Shown here: positions 23,401 to 34,916 of the stretch, in pieces
Layout of the letters: each line of letters starts with the position of its first letter
Numbering within the stretch: the first letter of the stretch is position 1
Assembly (NCBI GenBank): GCA_000934455.1
Contig: KN882355.1
Location: 168,214 to 226,784, forward strand
Direction of reading: 5' to 3'
DNA: 58,571 nucleotides
From: Apostichopus parvimensis
Lineage: Eukaryota; Echinodermata; Holothuroidea; Aspidochirotida; Stichopodidae
Notes under the pieces: generated by a model
The model's database searches: none
Told to the model about the DNA's origin: nothing
Seen by the model: only the letters and a program-made list of their open reading frames with translations
Position numbers and translations under genes: made by a program

Positions 23401-26400
23401 TTCATCATAGAGATGTTGTTGCACGTGTTCGAGCGCAACTTTCACGGGGCAGAGATAAGTAACAAATCTGGACATCGGTAACCGTTACCATTATGTTGAG
23501 CCAATTTGAAAAGCCCAGGCCAATATGCGGCCGATTTCCGCAGTAATTTCAATTACAAATTTTCACAGCAATGCCATTACGCTCGCTTTTCTAGTGCCAT
23601 TTTGCGTTTTTTGCAAAGTTTGATGCATTTTTGGCTGGAAAATCACACATGTGTGGTCCCAAGATATATACTGGCAGACAGACCAAATGCTAAATACCTT
23701 CATTTCAGTCATATGCAATCTGTACTGTTCTTCGTTAGGTTCAGCTGATGCAGCCACGCATTTCAAAGATGCAGTCGCTGTGTACGACTGCATCGTTTTC
23801 TTGGTGAGGCGCTTTGGTTGTTCTGTTGACTGTCTTTTTCTCCTCTCCCAACGCACTTTCGAACTCAGGCACTTGTTGAAATGACTCTGTGAAAATGCAG
23901 GTGATAAAGAGGTAAATAAAGTAAATTGCTGATTTCCTCTGAAATGATTTGGTGCATCACTTGGCAAAGGAAATGAAAGGTGATGGGCCGTGATGTACTG
24001 ATGTAGCGCAATAAATTTATTCAGAAATTGTACCAGCCATGGCAAACTTCCCCCCCCCCCCCCCCCAGACAATTCCTGGTGCCACCATGCACTGAGAAGG
24101 AAAGTATCACAATCCAACTTTTATCAGCAGGTTCACACCAATACCAACATATTTATGATAATATTTAGGTGTTTGCAACAAAACCAAGCCATATGATATG
24201 TCAAGCCATCCTATTTGTCATGTGCCTGCCTTTCCTCATTTAACCCCATGGCTTTACACACTTCAGCAACCCATAGAATCTTCCCACTCCCCCACTTCCT
24301 CTTAGAATTGTCATGGTAACTTAATGCCATGCAACGCTGATAACACCATTGCAACATGGGATCAACATTACAATGTAACCTTGATAGGGAGTATCACAAA
24401 CTACACTATGTATTCTTTTGCCCTTTTATATGTTAGTTAATAGGTTGAGAGTAGGGATTAGACAGATCTATGCACATTTTGGAAGTTCATCGTGCTTATT
24501 GAGTTTTATTGCATATTTTTCAACTTAAGTGTTATTGTAATACTCATTAGATTTTCCATACTGACATTTCAGTCAATGGTTTGCAATTGCTACTTGTAAC
24601 AGTAGAGTCAGACCTTATGTCTGTCAATCATAGCTGTTTGTGGACTACAAAGAAAATTCTCATTGAAATAGCATATAATTTCTCTCGCATCACGCGACGA
24701 GAAATATTACAGTATATACGGCACAACTGTGCTGCTGGTACATTGCACAACAGTTATGCAATAAAAAACTTGAGTAGTAAATTCATAGTGATATATTTCT
24801 CACACTCTTGAATTTAACATTGACAATTTCGTACCGTTACATAAAGCCTCACAGGGCGATGTTTGAAAGTTGAAGTACAACATTTTCTTCAATTTATTCA
24901 GTAACAGTTACGTGACCATTCTTGTTTTGGGACGGTGGTCAAAATAATGGAGCATGTCTGCCACACACCTAAGGCATCACCGCCATCGTGGCCGTTGATT
25001 TTGTCTTCTTATTTTAGGGCACCCACAGCCATAAGAAAAAATATGGCAGCCATGCATGCCACCGTGGCCGTGGGTTAATTATTTAATATTATCTCTGCAA
25101 TAGAAATACTGCATGTAGCAGCAGCGACGGGCAGCCTAATGTTTCCACTGAAACAAGTGTGCAACATATATATCTTTTTTTTTTAAGGGGTGGGGTAGGG
25201 TTTTTTGGGGAGGGGGGTAGGGTGGCATAACAGAGGACTCTGCCGCCCCCTAGTCCCCATACACGTGGAGAACACTGATAGCATGTGTTTTCTACCATAA
25301 CAGGAAAAAGAATAATGAAAATCATGGTTTCTGTTGTATCTTATTATTAGGCCTGGATAGGCCATCGTTCTTATACCAAATAATAAGATAAAAGAGAAAC
25401 CACAATATTTTTATGGAAAGTTTTGTGATTTGGTAACCAAGTCACAAAACTTTCCCAAAAAATATTTTATGGTGATGTTGAATGTTGGTATATGCTAAGA
25501 TTTAGCAAACGCGTTCTATCGATAGGCTAATTCTGTAACTCAACTGCTACTAGATTGCACTATACTGTCCCGCCATGTTTCTAACCACTTCTACTTTGAA
25601 ATTTGCTTTGGGTTTCAGACCTTGAATTTCGGGATAAATACATACCTGGAAGTAGTAAATGAAAAGGAAAATTTATTACAATCGGAAATTGTTACACCCA
25701 TTTTTTTTGGCAAACAGTATATATGCATGAGTTTTGGCGGAGGAGGGCTATTTCGAGACTGATGGGACTAAAAATCACCCTCCTGGTCCTTTTTTTAGGG
25801 CTACTGTATTTTTGGGCTTAGGGAGGCTAATCGCCCTCAGTCCTGGCTTATTTCCTACCCTGGCATGGATGTCTTCTAATTCAAGCAAGTTTGTTTCTGC
25901 CTAGCATGTATTTCCAACAAAATTTTATATATTCACATATTGGCTAAACAACTTATAAAGTATCTTCGCACATAGACTACCCAACTACGAACTTGGTAGT
26001 AAGAAGGCATTCATGTGTCATATATATTATGTGACAAATGTGAGTTAATTCTGATGGTTGTGTCTCACACTGTGCGTTCCCCTGCTGTTCCTCAAGCAAA
26101 TGACGGGTTCAGCAGCCACATGTGATTCTGTTTTTCAATTGAGCTTTTTCAATTAGGATTGCGCTAATTTCCACTTCTTGAAAATTTGTGCTGCGCTTTT
26201 CAGTCCTTAAAAATTGTGCATTTGTCTTATCCCTAATATAGCAGCTATCTTATTTAGTTGTTATAGTTTTCATAGACTTTCAACTCACCCATGGATGCTG
26301 TCCTGCTGATTTTATGGTTGGGTAAGTTTCAAACATTGTTCTCCCAATGTTGCAGTATGCGATCCTAGCCTGTCCATCACCTACTGGGATGTCCGGTAGG

Positions 26401-27990
26401 AAAAACATGGCAGCCTCCCTAACAAACTGATCCCACTCACTATAGGGCTGCTTGTTGTCTACGGCTTGTTGCACCGTTTTTGAAAATGTAGGTCATTTAC
26501 ATGGATAGCAGATACCTGGTGTGAAATAAAAACTGTAAGATTCAATGAGGCATCTGGAACTATTTTGTCCTTTCTGGAAATAGCTGATTTGAAAATAGCT
26601 AAAAACATCTATTGCAAGCCCACTGCCAGACAGTCTTTTCAGAGGTATCGTTTAATTGTACACTGCATGGGACCTCCTCACTTAGCCATGTGAAACTTTT
26701 CATGCTCATTTCCAAAATAATCTTTTCAGTGTAGTTCTATTCATTATGACATCTTTATCTTTTTTTTTTCATGCCTATGTAAATGTCATGATATATTAAA
26801 ACAAGAAAGTCAATGGCTTTGTGATTCCTTGCTTTTGGATTTAAACCTTGTCTGAATGAGAATAATTTGAAATGATATTTGACCTCATCCAAAATGAAGG
26901 GTTGTACTCTCACAATGTGCAAACTTAACTACGAGATTTATTCAAAGGTTAGAAGACCTTGTTTAAAAGCAAAATTGTCAAAATATGTTTTAAGCTCCAC
27001 CCACTCATGAGTATCAATGAGATAAAATTTTTACATGTCATTGGTAAGTGTCCCAGTCTTAACTCTTACAATCACACTTTAAGTTTGTACAAAATTGTAC
27101 TTCTGGTTATGGAGAGGAAATTCACTTTAAGCCCTGCCTACTCATTAATATTCATGCCACCAATAATGAAACAATGGAGGCTGTACTTACAAAGATGAAC
27201 CTACATACCAAGTATGAGCTTCATCACAGTTCAACATCTTGAGATATCGTGTTTACAAACTATATAATTGTCCAAATATTGTTTAAGCTCTGCCCACTCG
27301 TAAATATCAATAAGATCAAATTTGTTAAACTGCAGATTCAAGAAACTGAGAGCTATATACATAAATTTTTTTTTGTCATGTTTTCATAATTATGTCTCAA
27401 TTTACCATGGCCAAAACTATTGGTAATGTATTACGATAATGAAATTCTAGGCAAGTTGCAACACACTTTTATATAGCATGGTTCATTTCACTTTATTTAT
27501 GAACAAGAAAGCCACCGGCTTTGTGATTCCTTGGCTGGAATGAGATTAACTAACGGTTCTTCCTCGCAAATATGTAACAATTGTGGTAACGTTGTGATAA
27601 TGTGATTACAAAAGGTTTTCAGTGTTTGGCGATTTGACACGTTGACCCCAAATTAGCTTTTACTGTCTTCAAAATTAACGAGGATCATTTACGATTTTAC
27701 TCAATATTGGCAATTTGTACCGCAATTTGATCGTGGTTTGTAAGTCATGGTTCGCTTTGTGGTCCATTTTTGACACACTTATTACAGAGATAAACACATG
27801 CTTATTATTGTTGTTAAAAAACTGTTGCTAATAATGTTAAGAATTGACCTTTGTCTGGAGGAGTCACTTCAGCTGGGCTGAATGTAGTGTCCTCATCTGT
27901 GCTACAAGTAGATGACGAATCCAAGCAGCTTGTGTCGGTTGAGTTTGAGGTGGAAGGTGACATGGTGAGTGGAGCCACTGGTCCTTGTTG
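20434..27990 (-). CDS. Second gene of the EnSpm-like element (SAMD3-like, six exons)
   Basis: Six exons on the minus strand join cleanly: 27,849-27,990 (S/T-rich, ends AAAG|GTCAAT), 26,289-26,464, 23,698-23,886, 22,771-22,940, 21,462-21,569 and 20,434-20,517. Strong sites include TTTTGTGCAG|CAA, ATGG|GTGAGT, TTTCACAG|AGT, TTTTTTCAG|AAA, ATTACAG|CTC and CTACAG|GTGAGT. Phases agree (0-1, 1-0, then all 0). One base is missing near 22,865, where QNRR and TNYGIQNAPDELV lie in different frames. Exon 2 has YSEWDQFVREAAMFFLPD and FETYPTIKSAGQHPW; exon 3 is basic (KVRWERRKR) and ends EPNEEQYRLHM; exon 5 has KPGCSEKYPEKYEELLPL. The layout resembles the multi-copy 'SAMD3-like' proteins of fish and invertebrates, as I recall them. 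The molecular function is unknown. No final stop-containing exon was found. Confidence 0.65.
23990..26280. other. Introns of the second gene, no other gene seen
   Basis: Intronic sequence with a C homopolymer at 24,049-24,066, a G/T-rich tract near 25,185-25,225 and a long hairpin (listed separately). Open frames at 24,581-24,811 and 25,089-25,365 are low-complexity and not supported as genes. Confidence 0.4.
25399..25474. repeat. Long imperfect hairpin around GGTAACC
   Basis: GGAAAGTTTTGTGA (25,415-25,428) pairs perfectly with TCACAAAACTTTCC (25,442-25,455). Pairing continues outward with few mismatches to ACCACAATATTTTT / AAAATATTTTATGGT, giving arms of about 36-38 bp around a palindromic GGTAACC centre. 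It lies in an intron of the second gene. It could be a tiny foldback element or a transcribed hairpin of the pre-miRNA size class; sequence alone does not decide. Confidence 0.75.
26520..27840. other. Intron with diverged dispersed repeats
   Basis: Between the first two exons of the second gene. Phrases such as TTTAAGCTC..CCCACTC and CTCATTAATATTCATGCC recur at about 26,990, 27,130 and 27,285 and again near 42,330, marking an old repeat family. The phrase AAGCCACCGGCTTTGTGATTCC near 27,509 resembles one at 26,808. No gene is seen. Confidence 0.4.
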
Positions 27991-28007
27991 CTGCACAAAA
28001 TTAAATA

Positions 28008-28151
28008 TTCCTAGAAATAGTCTTGCACTTCATAATTTTGGTATCTCTTAGGCCCTAATAACCATGCTTTTAAAACATCCACATTATTGGAAAACAAATT
28101 TAGAGCTATAAGCTGTTGTTCAGTGATTATAGGTACGAAAAACCATTGTCT
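28008..28151 (-). other. In-frame open extension after the transposase TGA
   Basis: Directly after the TGA at 28,152-28,154 the same reading frame stays open for 44 codons (RQWFFVPIITEQQLIALNLF, then SNNVDVLKAWLLGPKRYQNY, EVQDYF) and ends at a TAG. The composition looks protein-like. It may be the true C terminus of the transposase cut off by a nonsense change, or an exon of the second gene. I found no convincing splice donor at its end. Confidence 0.4.
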
Positions 28152-30617
28152 TCAAAACTGCTCAACATCCATGTCAGATTCAATTGAAACCATCATATCT
28201 CCTCCACTTTCTTTGTAGACGATCATGGGCCATGGGTGCCACAACATTGACAGTGGGATGCAGTCAATATCACCAATGTATTTTTCGACTACATAGGCAT
28301 CATAATGGCACAAGTATAGTTTTGTACTGAGTGGCTCAATTAGAAAAATCTTCTGAAATTTAAGTACTGCAACATATCTCAAAACTCCGAAAAGTTTTAT
28401 GTCTTTTCTGTTCTTGAAGTAAAGGCACATTCCAGCCTTGTATGTTATACCACAAACAGTAACTTTAGTAGTCTTTGTCATATTTTGTATAGCATCCAGT
28501 GTGTGTCCAGTCTGTTCCGAAAGTTTTGGAATGTATAAATTATCATCTGGTATGGTAAATGGCTGCCCTTCTTTAACACTGTCTACTCTGTGAACATAGA
28601 ATGGAAGGTAATTCCCATCAGTTGGAATCATTTCCCTACACATCCATATTTGATGATACTGAAGAACCGACAAAACAATGTTTTTGAACTTCCTCCACTT
28701 TTTCTTTTTGAAAACTTGATGTTTTGCCTCCATGCCCATACACCACATATTCCTAGAAGGACGAAATTCGGAAATTTGTTTTGGTAAATGTATTAGCAAG
28801 TGCAGCTTAGGAATAATAGTTGCCTCTCGGTACAAATTCTTGAAATGCTCATTGTGAGAAGCGATCAATTGTTCAAGAGTTATAACAGTCTCATTATTGG
28901 CTCTATGTTAAGTACTTAAACGTACTATCTGTAACAATCGAAGAAAGTTTATCCAATGTTTATCATCTGCTGGTATCTTCTTACCAATCATGAAAGGCAA
29001 ATGAAGACACAAGTTCCATACCTGAGCTGAATCTTGCCTAAGCTTGCAAGTATTGTTAGCTAAAATAATGTCCGTAGGTTTATTGTTGATCCAGCGGCAT
29101 CCATAGGGGAACGTTTTTATAACTGAATTTAAATAGTCAATATTGAAATCATTTTTTTCAACAATGAAGTAGGTAATCATCAATGTCATCTCATAAGGTA
29201 CTATTCCTTCGAAGAGAATATGCATTACATCATAAAGTATGCACTTAGTAACGTTGAAGACAGGGATTTGACACAAGGGGCTTAGGCTGTTAATTCCATA
29301 ATGCTTGGACCAATAACGTTTTGTCTGTGGGAATAGCTCATTGAGATTTTCACACCTTCTTGAATGTTCCTCCTCATTTCTTGGAGTGAAGTGCTTCTCT
29401 CCAAAATATGTTACTATTTCATTTGGTGTTCCTTCACATGCATGACACTTCTTGTAAGCAAACGAAACCCCTTCTTTGAAACCACCAAGCAAATGGGTTG
29501 CAGGGATATCACCAGTAACTGCTACAAGGCTACCATGTAACTGGTAGATTTTACCTGCAAAGTTGACTGTAATACCTTCAGTGGATAAACGTGTCATACA
29601 TTGTATGAAGTCTCCTATAAAAATATCAAGTCCAGTTTTATCATTACATACACTTTTCAAGTGTTTCGTCTTTGCAGCACAGAGAACATGTATTACTGAA
29701 AGTCGTGAGCGCAATTTTGGACTAATGTTTAGGAGTGACCAATAAAATAGTGCCAACTTATGCATTTTAGTATGATTACCAATAGGGTTTACAATCTCAA
29801 TGTCATCATAATACAATAAAATCTTAATGTTCTCAGGGTTATTTATGAATGTTGGATGACCTTTCACATATGATGCATCGCAGGTATCATACATGCAACC
29901 GTCTGTGCTTTCATGACCACGAAGAACTTCTTCTGCAACCTGTGGATGCTGAAGAAGATTCGTGAAAGATTCCCAGAAGGGTATTATATAACCATGTTGA
30001 GATGCTAATGTTAGTCTTTTCTTGCCATCCAGAAGCTTTTTCACTGCGTAATGTTCACCTAATTTGATTGGAATTGGTTCTATACACCTCAAGTGATCCT
30101 TGAAATATGCTTTACGTTTTCTTTTTGAATACAAATTTTCAAATGGTTGATAGTGGAAAACACCATCAAGTTGGCCTCGCCCAATATTAATGTCATTATC
30201 TTGACAGAGTCTGTGGACTGAATCAGCATTGGCATTTTGCACAAGAACTAATAATTAATTGCAATTTGAAATAACATCATCAATGGCAGTATCTGTAAGA
30301 TTGTGGGTTGTCTGAAGCTTAAGAATAAAGGAAGCAGCTTTTGCCCTCAAAAGTTCTGATAATGGTGGTTCCTGTTCATCAGCAACTTCCAAATTGTTCT
30401 CTTCATTATCACTCCCAGGGACCTCTTCGTCATCTCCATCAACATACTGATGTTTTCTTTTGAAATGTTTTTTAAATAATTGGTAATTCCGGTACGTAGC
30501 TGAGCAACTATTACATGTTATCACAAATCCTCGATCATTTTTGTGTTTTAGAATCAAATGTTTTGAGAAATCGTCTGATGCAACACTACGGTAGGGGCAT
30601 AATAAACATTCAAACAT
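28152..30617 (-). pseudogene. C2H2-tnp2-like EnSpm transposase with in-frame stops
   Basis: One frame on the minus strand starts ATG at 30,617 and runs 822 codons, interrupted only by TAA at 30,255-30,257 and TAA at 28,908-28,910, then ends at TGA. Residues 1-55 form two C2H2-like fingers (CLLCPYRS...H...H and CNSCSATYRN...HFKRKH), followed by an acidic linker. The core has LLYYDDIEIVNP (D271/D272), YDVMHILFEG (D463) and WCMGMEAKHQVFKK (E630), which are plausible members of the DDE triad. KLHLLIHLPKQI precedes the third, as in tnp2-family proteins. It would cut and join the element's CACTG ends in the nucleus. No frameshift occurs in 2.5 kb, so inactivation is recent or the stops are bypassed by splicing; I saw no good splice sites at them. 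A distant relative lies at 4520-6470. Confidence 0.85.
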
Positions 30618-31059
30618 CTTGGAGTGACAAAATTTACAGTATTCAGAATGTTTAATCCTGAAGCTACTGTAGTTTACATACGACTATGGTGGGAAATAGT
30701 CTGATAAGTTTCTTTTTCTGTCCCATACAGTATAGATCTTCAACAAGGAGGCTATATCTTTAACCGTAAGAGCCCAACGGGCACTGTGGTTCCTTGCAAA
30801 TGGGTATATGACAATGACACATTATATTATCATAGCAAGTTTGGGCCCAAATAGTCTGAGCAATTGTGGACCCACATGCACCCATTACTAACCAACACAA
30901 AGACAAACCCATGCATATTTCTTGCATTTCTCTTCTTTCTAGTTGTTATTATTATTCTGTAGTACAGCCTGTACTACGATGAAGTAAAATCTTAATGATA
31001 CTAGTATTAAAGCAGTATGATTTCCTGAACTATAAAGGATGATTCCACCCCAAAAAATG
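30618..31059. other. 5' flank of the transposase, no gene seen
   Basis: AT-rich. The sequence immediately upstream of the ATG on the minus strand reads ATTTTGTCACTCCAAG, which could serve as a splice acceptor, so an upstream untranslated exon is possible. GAGCCCAACGGGC near 30,770 resembles GAGCCCGAAGGGCC at 33,003, suggesting a repeat pair on either side of the tandem array. Confidence 0.4.
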
Positions 31060-32720
31060 TTTCCTCATTTTCTCTCCCAAAAAAGTAGTTTTTCAGCATA
31101 AATTGACCTTTGGTGACCTCGGATCACATGAACGTTAAGTTTGAATATATTCCCCTATCCCATTTACAACTTGTCCCAAAATATTAATCGTGTTACACCT
31201 TGGCACTGGGAGTTATTGCATTAAATGTCTAAAAATTAACTCTGACCTCATATAACTTCACATATAAAGGTCACCCGGGGTCAACTTATTGATATTTTTG
31301 ATCGGTGAGACCTAAATATAGCATCAAAACTGTAAAAATTCAAACATGTTATTCTTTGCCAATTTTATGCCCCCGAAATACTAGTTTTTTTAACATTAAT
31401 TGACCTTTGGTGACCTCGGATCACATGACCGTTAAGTTTGAAAATATTCCCCTATCCCATTCGCAACTTGTCCCAAAATATTAATCGTGTTACACCTTGG
31501 CACTGGGAGTTATTGCATTAAATGTCTGAAAATTCACTTTGACCTGATATAACTTCACATACAAAGGTCACCCGGGTGGGTCAACTTATTGATATTTTGA
31601 TCAGTCAGACCTAAATATAGCATAAAAACTGTAAAAATTCCCCAAAAAATTCTTTGCCCATTTTCTGCCCCCAAAATACTGGTTTTTTTAACATTAATTG
31701 ACCTTTGGTGACCTCGGATCACATGACCATTAACTTTGAAAATATTCCCCTATCCCATTCGCAACTTGTCCCAAAATATCAACCGTGTCACACCTTGGCA
31801 CTGGGAGTTATTGCATTAAATGTCTGAAAATTCACTTTGACCTGATATAACTTCACATACAAAGGTCACCCGGGGTCAACTTATTGATATTTTTGATCAG
31901 TCAGACCTAAATATAGCATAAAAACTGTAAAAATTCCCCAAAAAATTCTTTGCCCATTTTCTGCCCCCAAAATACTTGTTTTTTTAACATTAATTGACCT
32001 TTGGTGACCTCGGATCACATGACCATTAACTTTGAAAATATTCCCCTATCCCATTCGCAACTTGTCCCAAACTTTGACCTCATATAACTTCACACACAAA
32101 GGTCACCCGGGTGTCAACCCATTGACATTTTTGATCGGAAGGTACATTTGATATCTGAATCTAGCATCAAAACCAAACATTTTCTTCTTCGCCCGTTTTC
32201 TCCCAAAATAAGCCCTTTTTTTCTAATGTGACCTTTGACCTTAGTTTCAGATATAGTTTTATCTCCTGATTCCAAAAAACAACACAAGTCTGTACAGCCA
32301 TCCTAACTCCGACCAAAAAACTTTGACCCCATATAACTTCGCGCACGAAGGTCACACGGTGGTCAACCCATTGACATTTATGATCGGAAGGTACCTTTGA
32401 CATCTGTAAATAGTCATCGAAACTAAAAATCCCCAAAATCACTTAAAGGTCACCGGAGGTCAAATTGAGGTCACCCGGATGTGGGTCGACAATTGGATTA
32501 CATTGAAGCAACTCCCACCCCTAACGGACGATTCGTTCTCGATAAATCGCCAAAAAACTAGTTTTTTTTTCACATTAATTGACCTTTGGTGACCTTGGAT
32601 CACATGACCGTTAAGTTTAAAAATGTTCCCCTAACCCGTTCACAACTTGTCCCAAAATATCAACCTTGTCGTACCTTGGCACTGAGAGTTTAATATTGCA
32701 GTTTTAATATTTCTGGTTTT
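31060..32720. repeat. ~297-bp tandem array rich in AGGTCA half-sites
   Basis: The anchor AATTGACCTTTGGTGACC recurs at 31,101, 31,398, 31,696, 31,992 and 32,577. This gives steps of 297, 298 and 296 bp, then 585 bp covering two units, the middle one diverged. Each conserved unit also has CACCTTGGCACTGGGAG, GATATAACTTCACATA and AAAGGTCACCCGGG. On the minus strand the anchor contains AGGTCA-CCAA-AGGTCA, a perfect direct repeat with 4-bp spacing, five times. There is no coding potential. It lies inside the EnSpm-like element, just upstream of the transposase gene. Confidence 0.9.
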
Positions 32721-34134
32721 TGGACCATAACTGACCTTTGCGGGCACCAAAAACAATAGGGCACACACTTCTCCATATGGCGGATATATAGTCCTAGTTT
32801 GGCCTCAATCCAACTTTCCCTTATTGACTTAGAGCGTACCCAAGCAAGTGTCACAGACGCACACATACACTGACACACACACACGCCAAGTTGAACGCAA
32901 AGGTTCCTTTTGCTAAAGCAAGGAACCAAAAACTAGTTTCTCGTCCTAACTTTCCAGAAAATTTTTGCGTACAGGCCTTTTTTTAAATAAAATATAGGCA
33001 AGAGCCCGAAGGGCCTGTTGGCAGCACAGCAACTGCTTTTGCGTGCCTTATCAAGGTGCAATTTTGCAAAGACATCGCTAAACACTTGGAGAGATGATTT
33101 CCGTAGTCGGGACAAGACATTTTCCGTGAAATATTCTAGTTTTGTTATTAAAAAAGTAAAAGTTTGATCCTGGGATATTCCACTCGATTGTAGGGTGCTA
33201 CTTTAGTTTTCAAATCCTGATATGTATAATATATGATATAATTATGTTTTTTCTAGTATATTAAATCCGTAAATAATTTAAATTAATGTTATCATTGGAT
33301 AACTTATGTACGGCGTAAATTAAAACTGTATTCACGTAACTAAATGATATAAATTAATGTTATTATTGGACGACTTGAAAAGTCACAACTCACATTGTTT
33401 TTTTAATTCGCGCGACGTGGCCAATTCTATGCACTAACCGTCTGTTTGTACGTAGGCCTAGCCTACCTGCAGTCGACACTGACGAGGGTGGGGATGTGGC
33501 AAAACGGCGTCCAAGCTTTTTTTATCAGTCTTCCACAAAACGGCTCTTTCTACGACCTGTCCTGCCACTCCATCTTGTCTCTGATAATATAAACCCCTAG
33601 GCCTAGGCTAAAACATATGAGAACACATAACCAATAATTAAGTCCCCTAAAATGTAGTAGGCCTAGTCCTAGGTTTTAATTTGGAATAATTTAGGCTAGG
33701 CCGCTAAAACATACGAGTCTAGCCTACATCAGCAATAATTTAGGCCCCTAAATTGTAGTAGGTTTTGATTGGGGATAATTAGGCTAAGGCCGCTAAAACA
33801 TAGGATTGCCGTTTTGTTTCATAGGCCTAGGCTAGGTCCTAGGACCCCTACATGTATTTTTTAAATGGATGAAAATCCCCTCTTATTCTCTTCTGTGTCC
33901 GAACTTCGCAGGGTCCATTACTATTCACAGTACTGGTGTACTGTAGGCCTCAGCTACAGTAACTTTATGAATTACGGATAGGCCCCTAGGCCTAGACCAC
34001 ATTAGGATAGCCTATAGGCACCTAACCTATCAACTAGCCTAGGCATCTATAATGGAGTGATCATGAGTCGATCACTATAGTCCTATAGCCTAATGTTACA
34101 AGTGCCTGTGGCCTAGACTAGCCTATATACTTAC
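32721..34134. other. Non-coding; AGGCCTA-rich from 33,450
   Basis: From about 32,730 to 33,120 it resembles dispersed repeat ends (AAGCAAGGAACCAAAAACTAG; GAGCCCGAAGGGCC). From 33,450 to 34,130 the words TAGGCCTAG, CTAGGCC and AGCCTA are extremely dense on both strands without a fixed period. No gene can be supported. Confidence 0.45.
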
Positions 34135-34225
34135 GTTCAAAATTATCTGCTACTTCTTGCGGTATTCCATTTTGTATGAGTGTTTCCTTTAGTTCTTTCA
34201 CATTACAACGGCTTATGCTTTCCAT
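34135..34225 (-). CDS. Candidate first exon with the start of a SAM-like domain
   Basis: ATG at 34,225 opens MESISRCNVKELKETLIQNG followed by IPQEVADNFE and a donor GAAC|GTAAGT at 34,134. 'V..L...L..NGIP.E....F' matches the first two helices of a sterile alpha motif. The exon is 30 codons plus one base (ends in phase 1). It is on the same strand as the second gene and upstream of it, and SAMD3-like proteins start with a SAM domain, so it may be that gene's first exon. If so the transposase lies inside its first intron. The exon with the rest of the SAM domain was not found. Confidence 0.45.
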
Positions 34226-34916
34226 TGCTGCAAAGTTGATAGGCCTACTGCAATGGTAGTTTAAACCGCGTTAATATAGTGCACTGATATATTGTACCCT
34301 TTTTCAAGGCACTCGTTCAATACTGTCAAGAATGCGCCAATGTCATAACATAATAGTGTATTTCTACTATCGAGCAACGTGTCTCGAACGTCCAGATCTT
34401 TGACAGAACAATAATCCAACGACAACTGAAAATGGAGAGGATTCACGAAACTTACAGCGAAGATTAACATGTTTTCTAAAGTGTTGGGTTTTTATTTTCA
34501 CCCTTTCAGTGCGGGATGGTTGAAATACTTGCAGATTTATAGTACCGTGATTTCTTGGGATCCGTGGATCTTAGTTTTTGCCTAATATTGTCCCCGGATT
34601 TCATTCCTCATGGGGGACCTAATTCTTACTATTTTCTGAACCTAACTTCGGTACCAAATTCCCCTCAACCTTGCGTGCTGTGCATGTGACTCAAGATTCA
34701 GGCTCTTGTGAGTACGCATGCGCTCACACTTGTTTATGGAAAGCGATACATTCTATACGCCGCGCAACACAAAACCACTCTAAGAATAAGGCATCACATG
34801 CACCTCTGGGATTTGGGAATAGGTCCACCACTCTGCGCGGATGTGATAAATAAAGCCTTGCATATTGGCGTTTTTGTAAAGAAGACTGCTTATGGACTAC
34901 CGTATACACTGCACCT
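34226..34916. other. No gene seen; possible promoter region of the SAM-like exon
   Basis: An open frame on the minus strand at 34,261-34,470 (upstream of the SAM-like exon) has no recognisable family and is probably untranslated leader or chance. The rest has overlapping open frames on both strands at 34,671-34,957 that shadow each other. Confidence 0.35.

Noticed and set aside
23563..24117. 184-codon minus-strand open frame read as one protein
   Set aside because: Only 23,698-23,886 is coding, bounded by TTTCACAG| and |GTATTT splice sites; the poly-glycine start is a C homopolymer in the intron.
26493..26516. Acceptor TTTTTATTTCACACCAG upstream of exon 2 of the second gene
   Set aside because: A good-looking site, but using it puts an in-frame TGA (26,493-26,495) before the coding part. 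The acceptor after CAACAAG at 26,465 fits the phase of the preceding exon.
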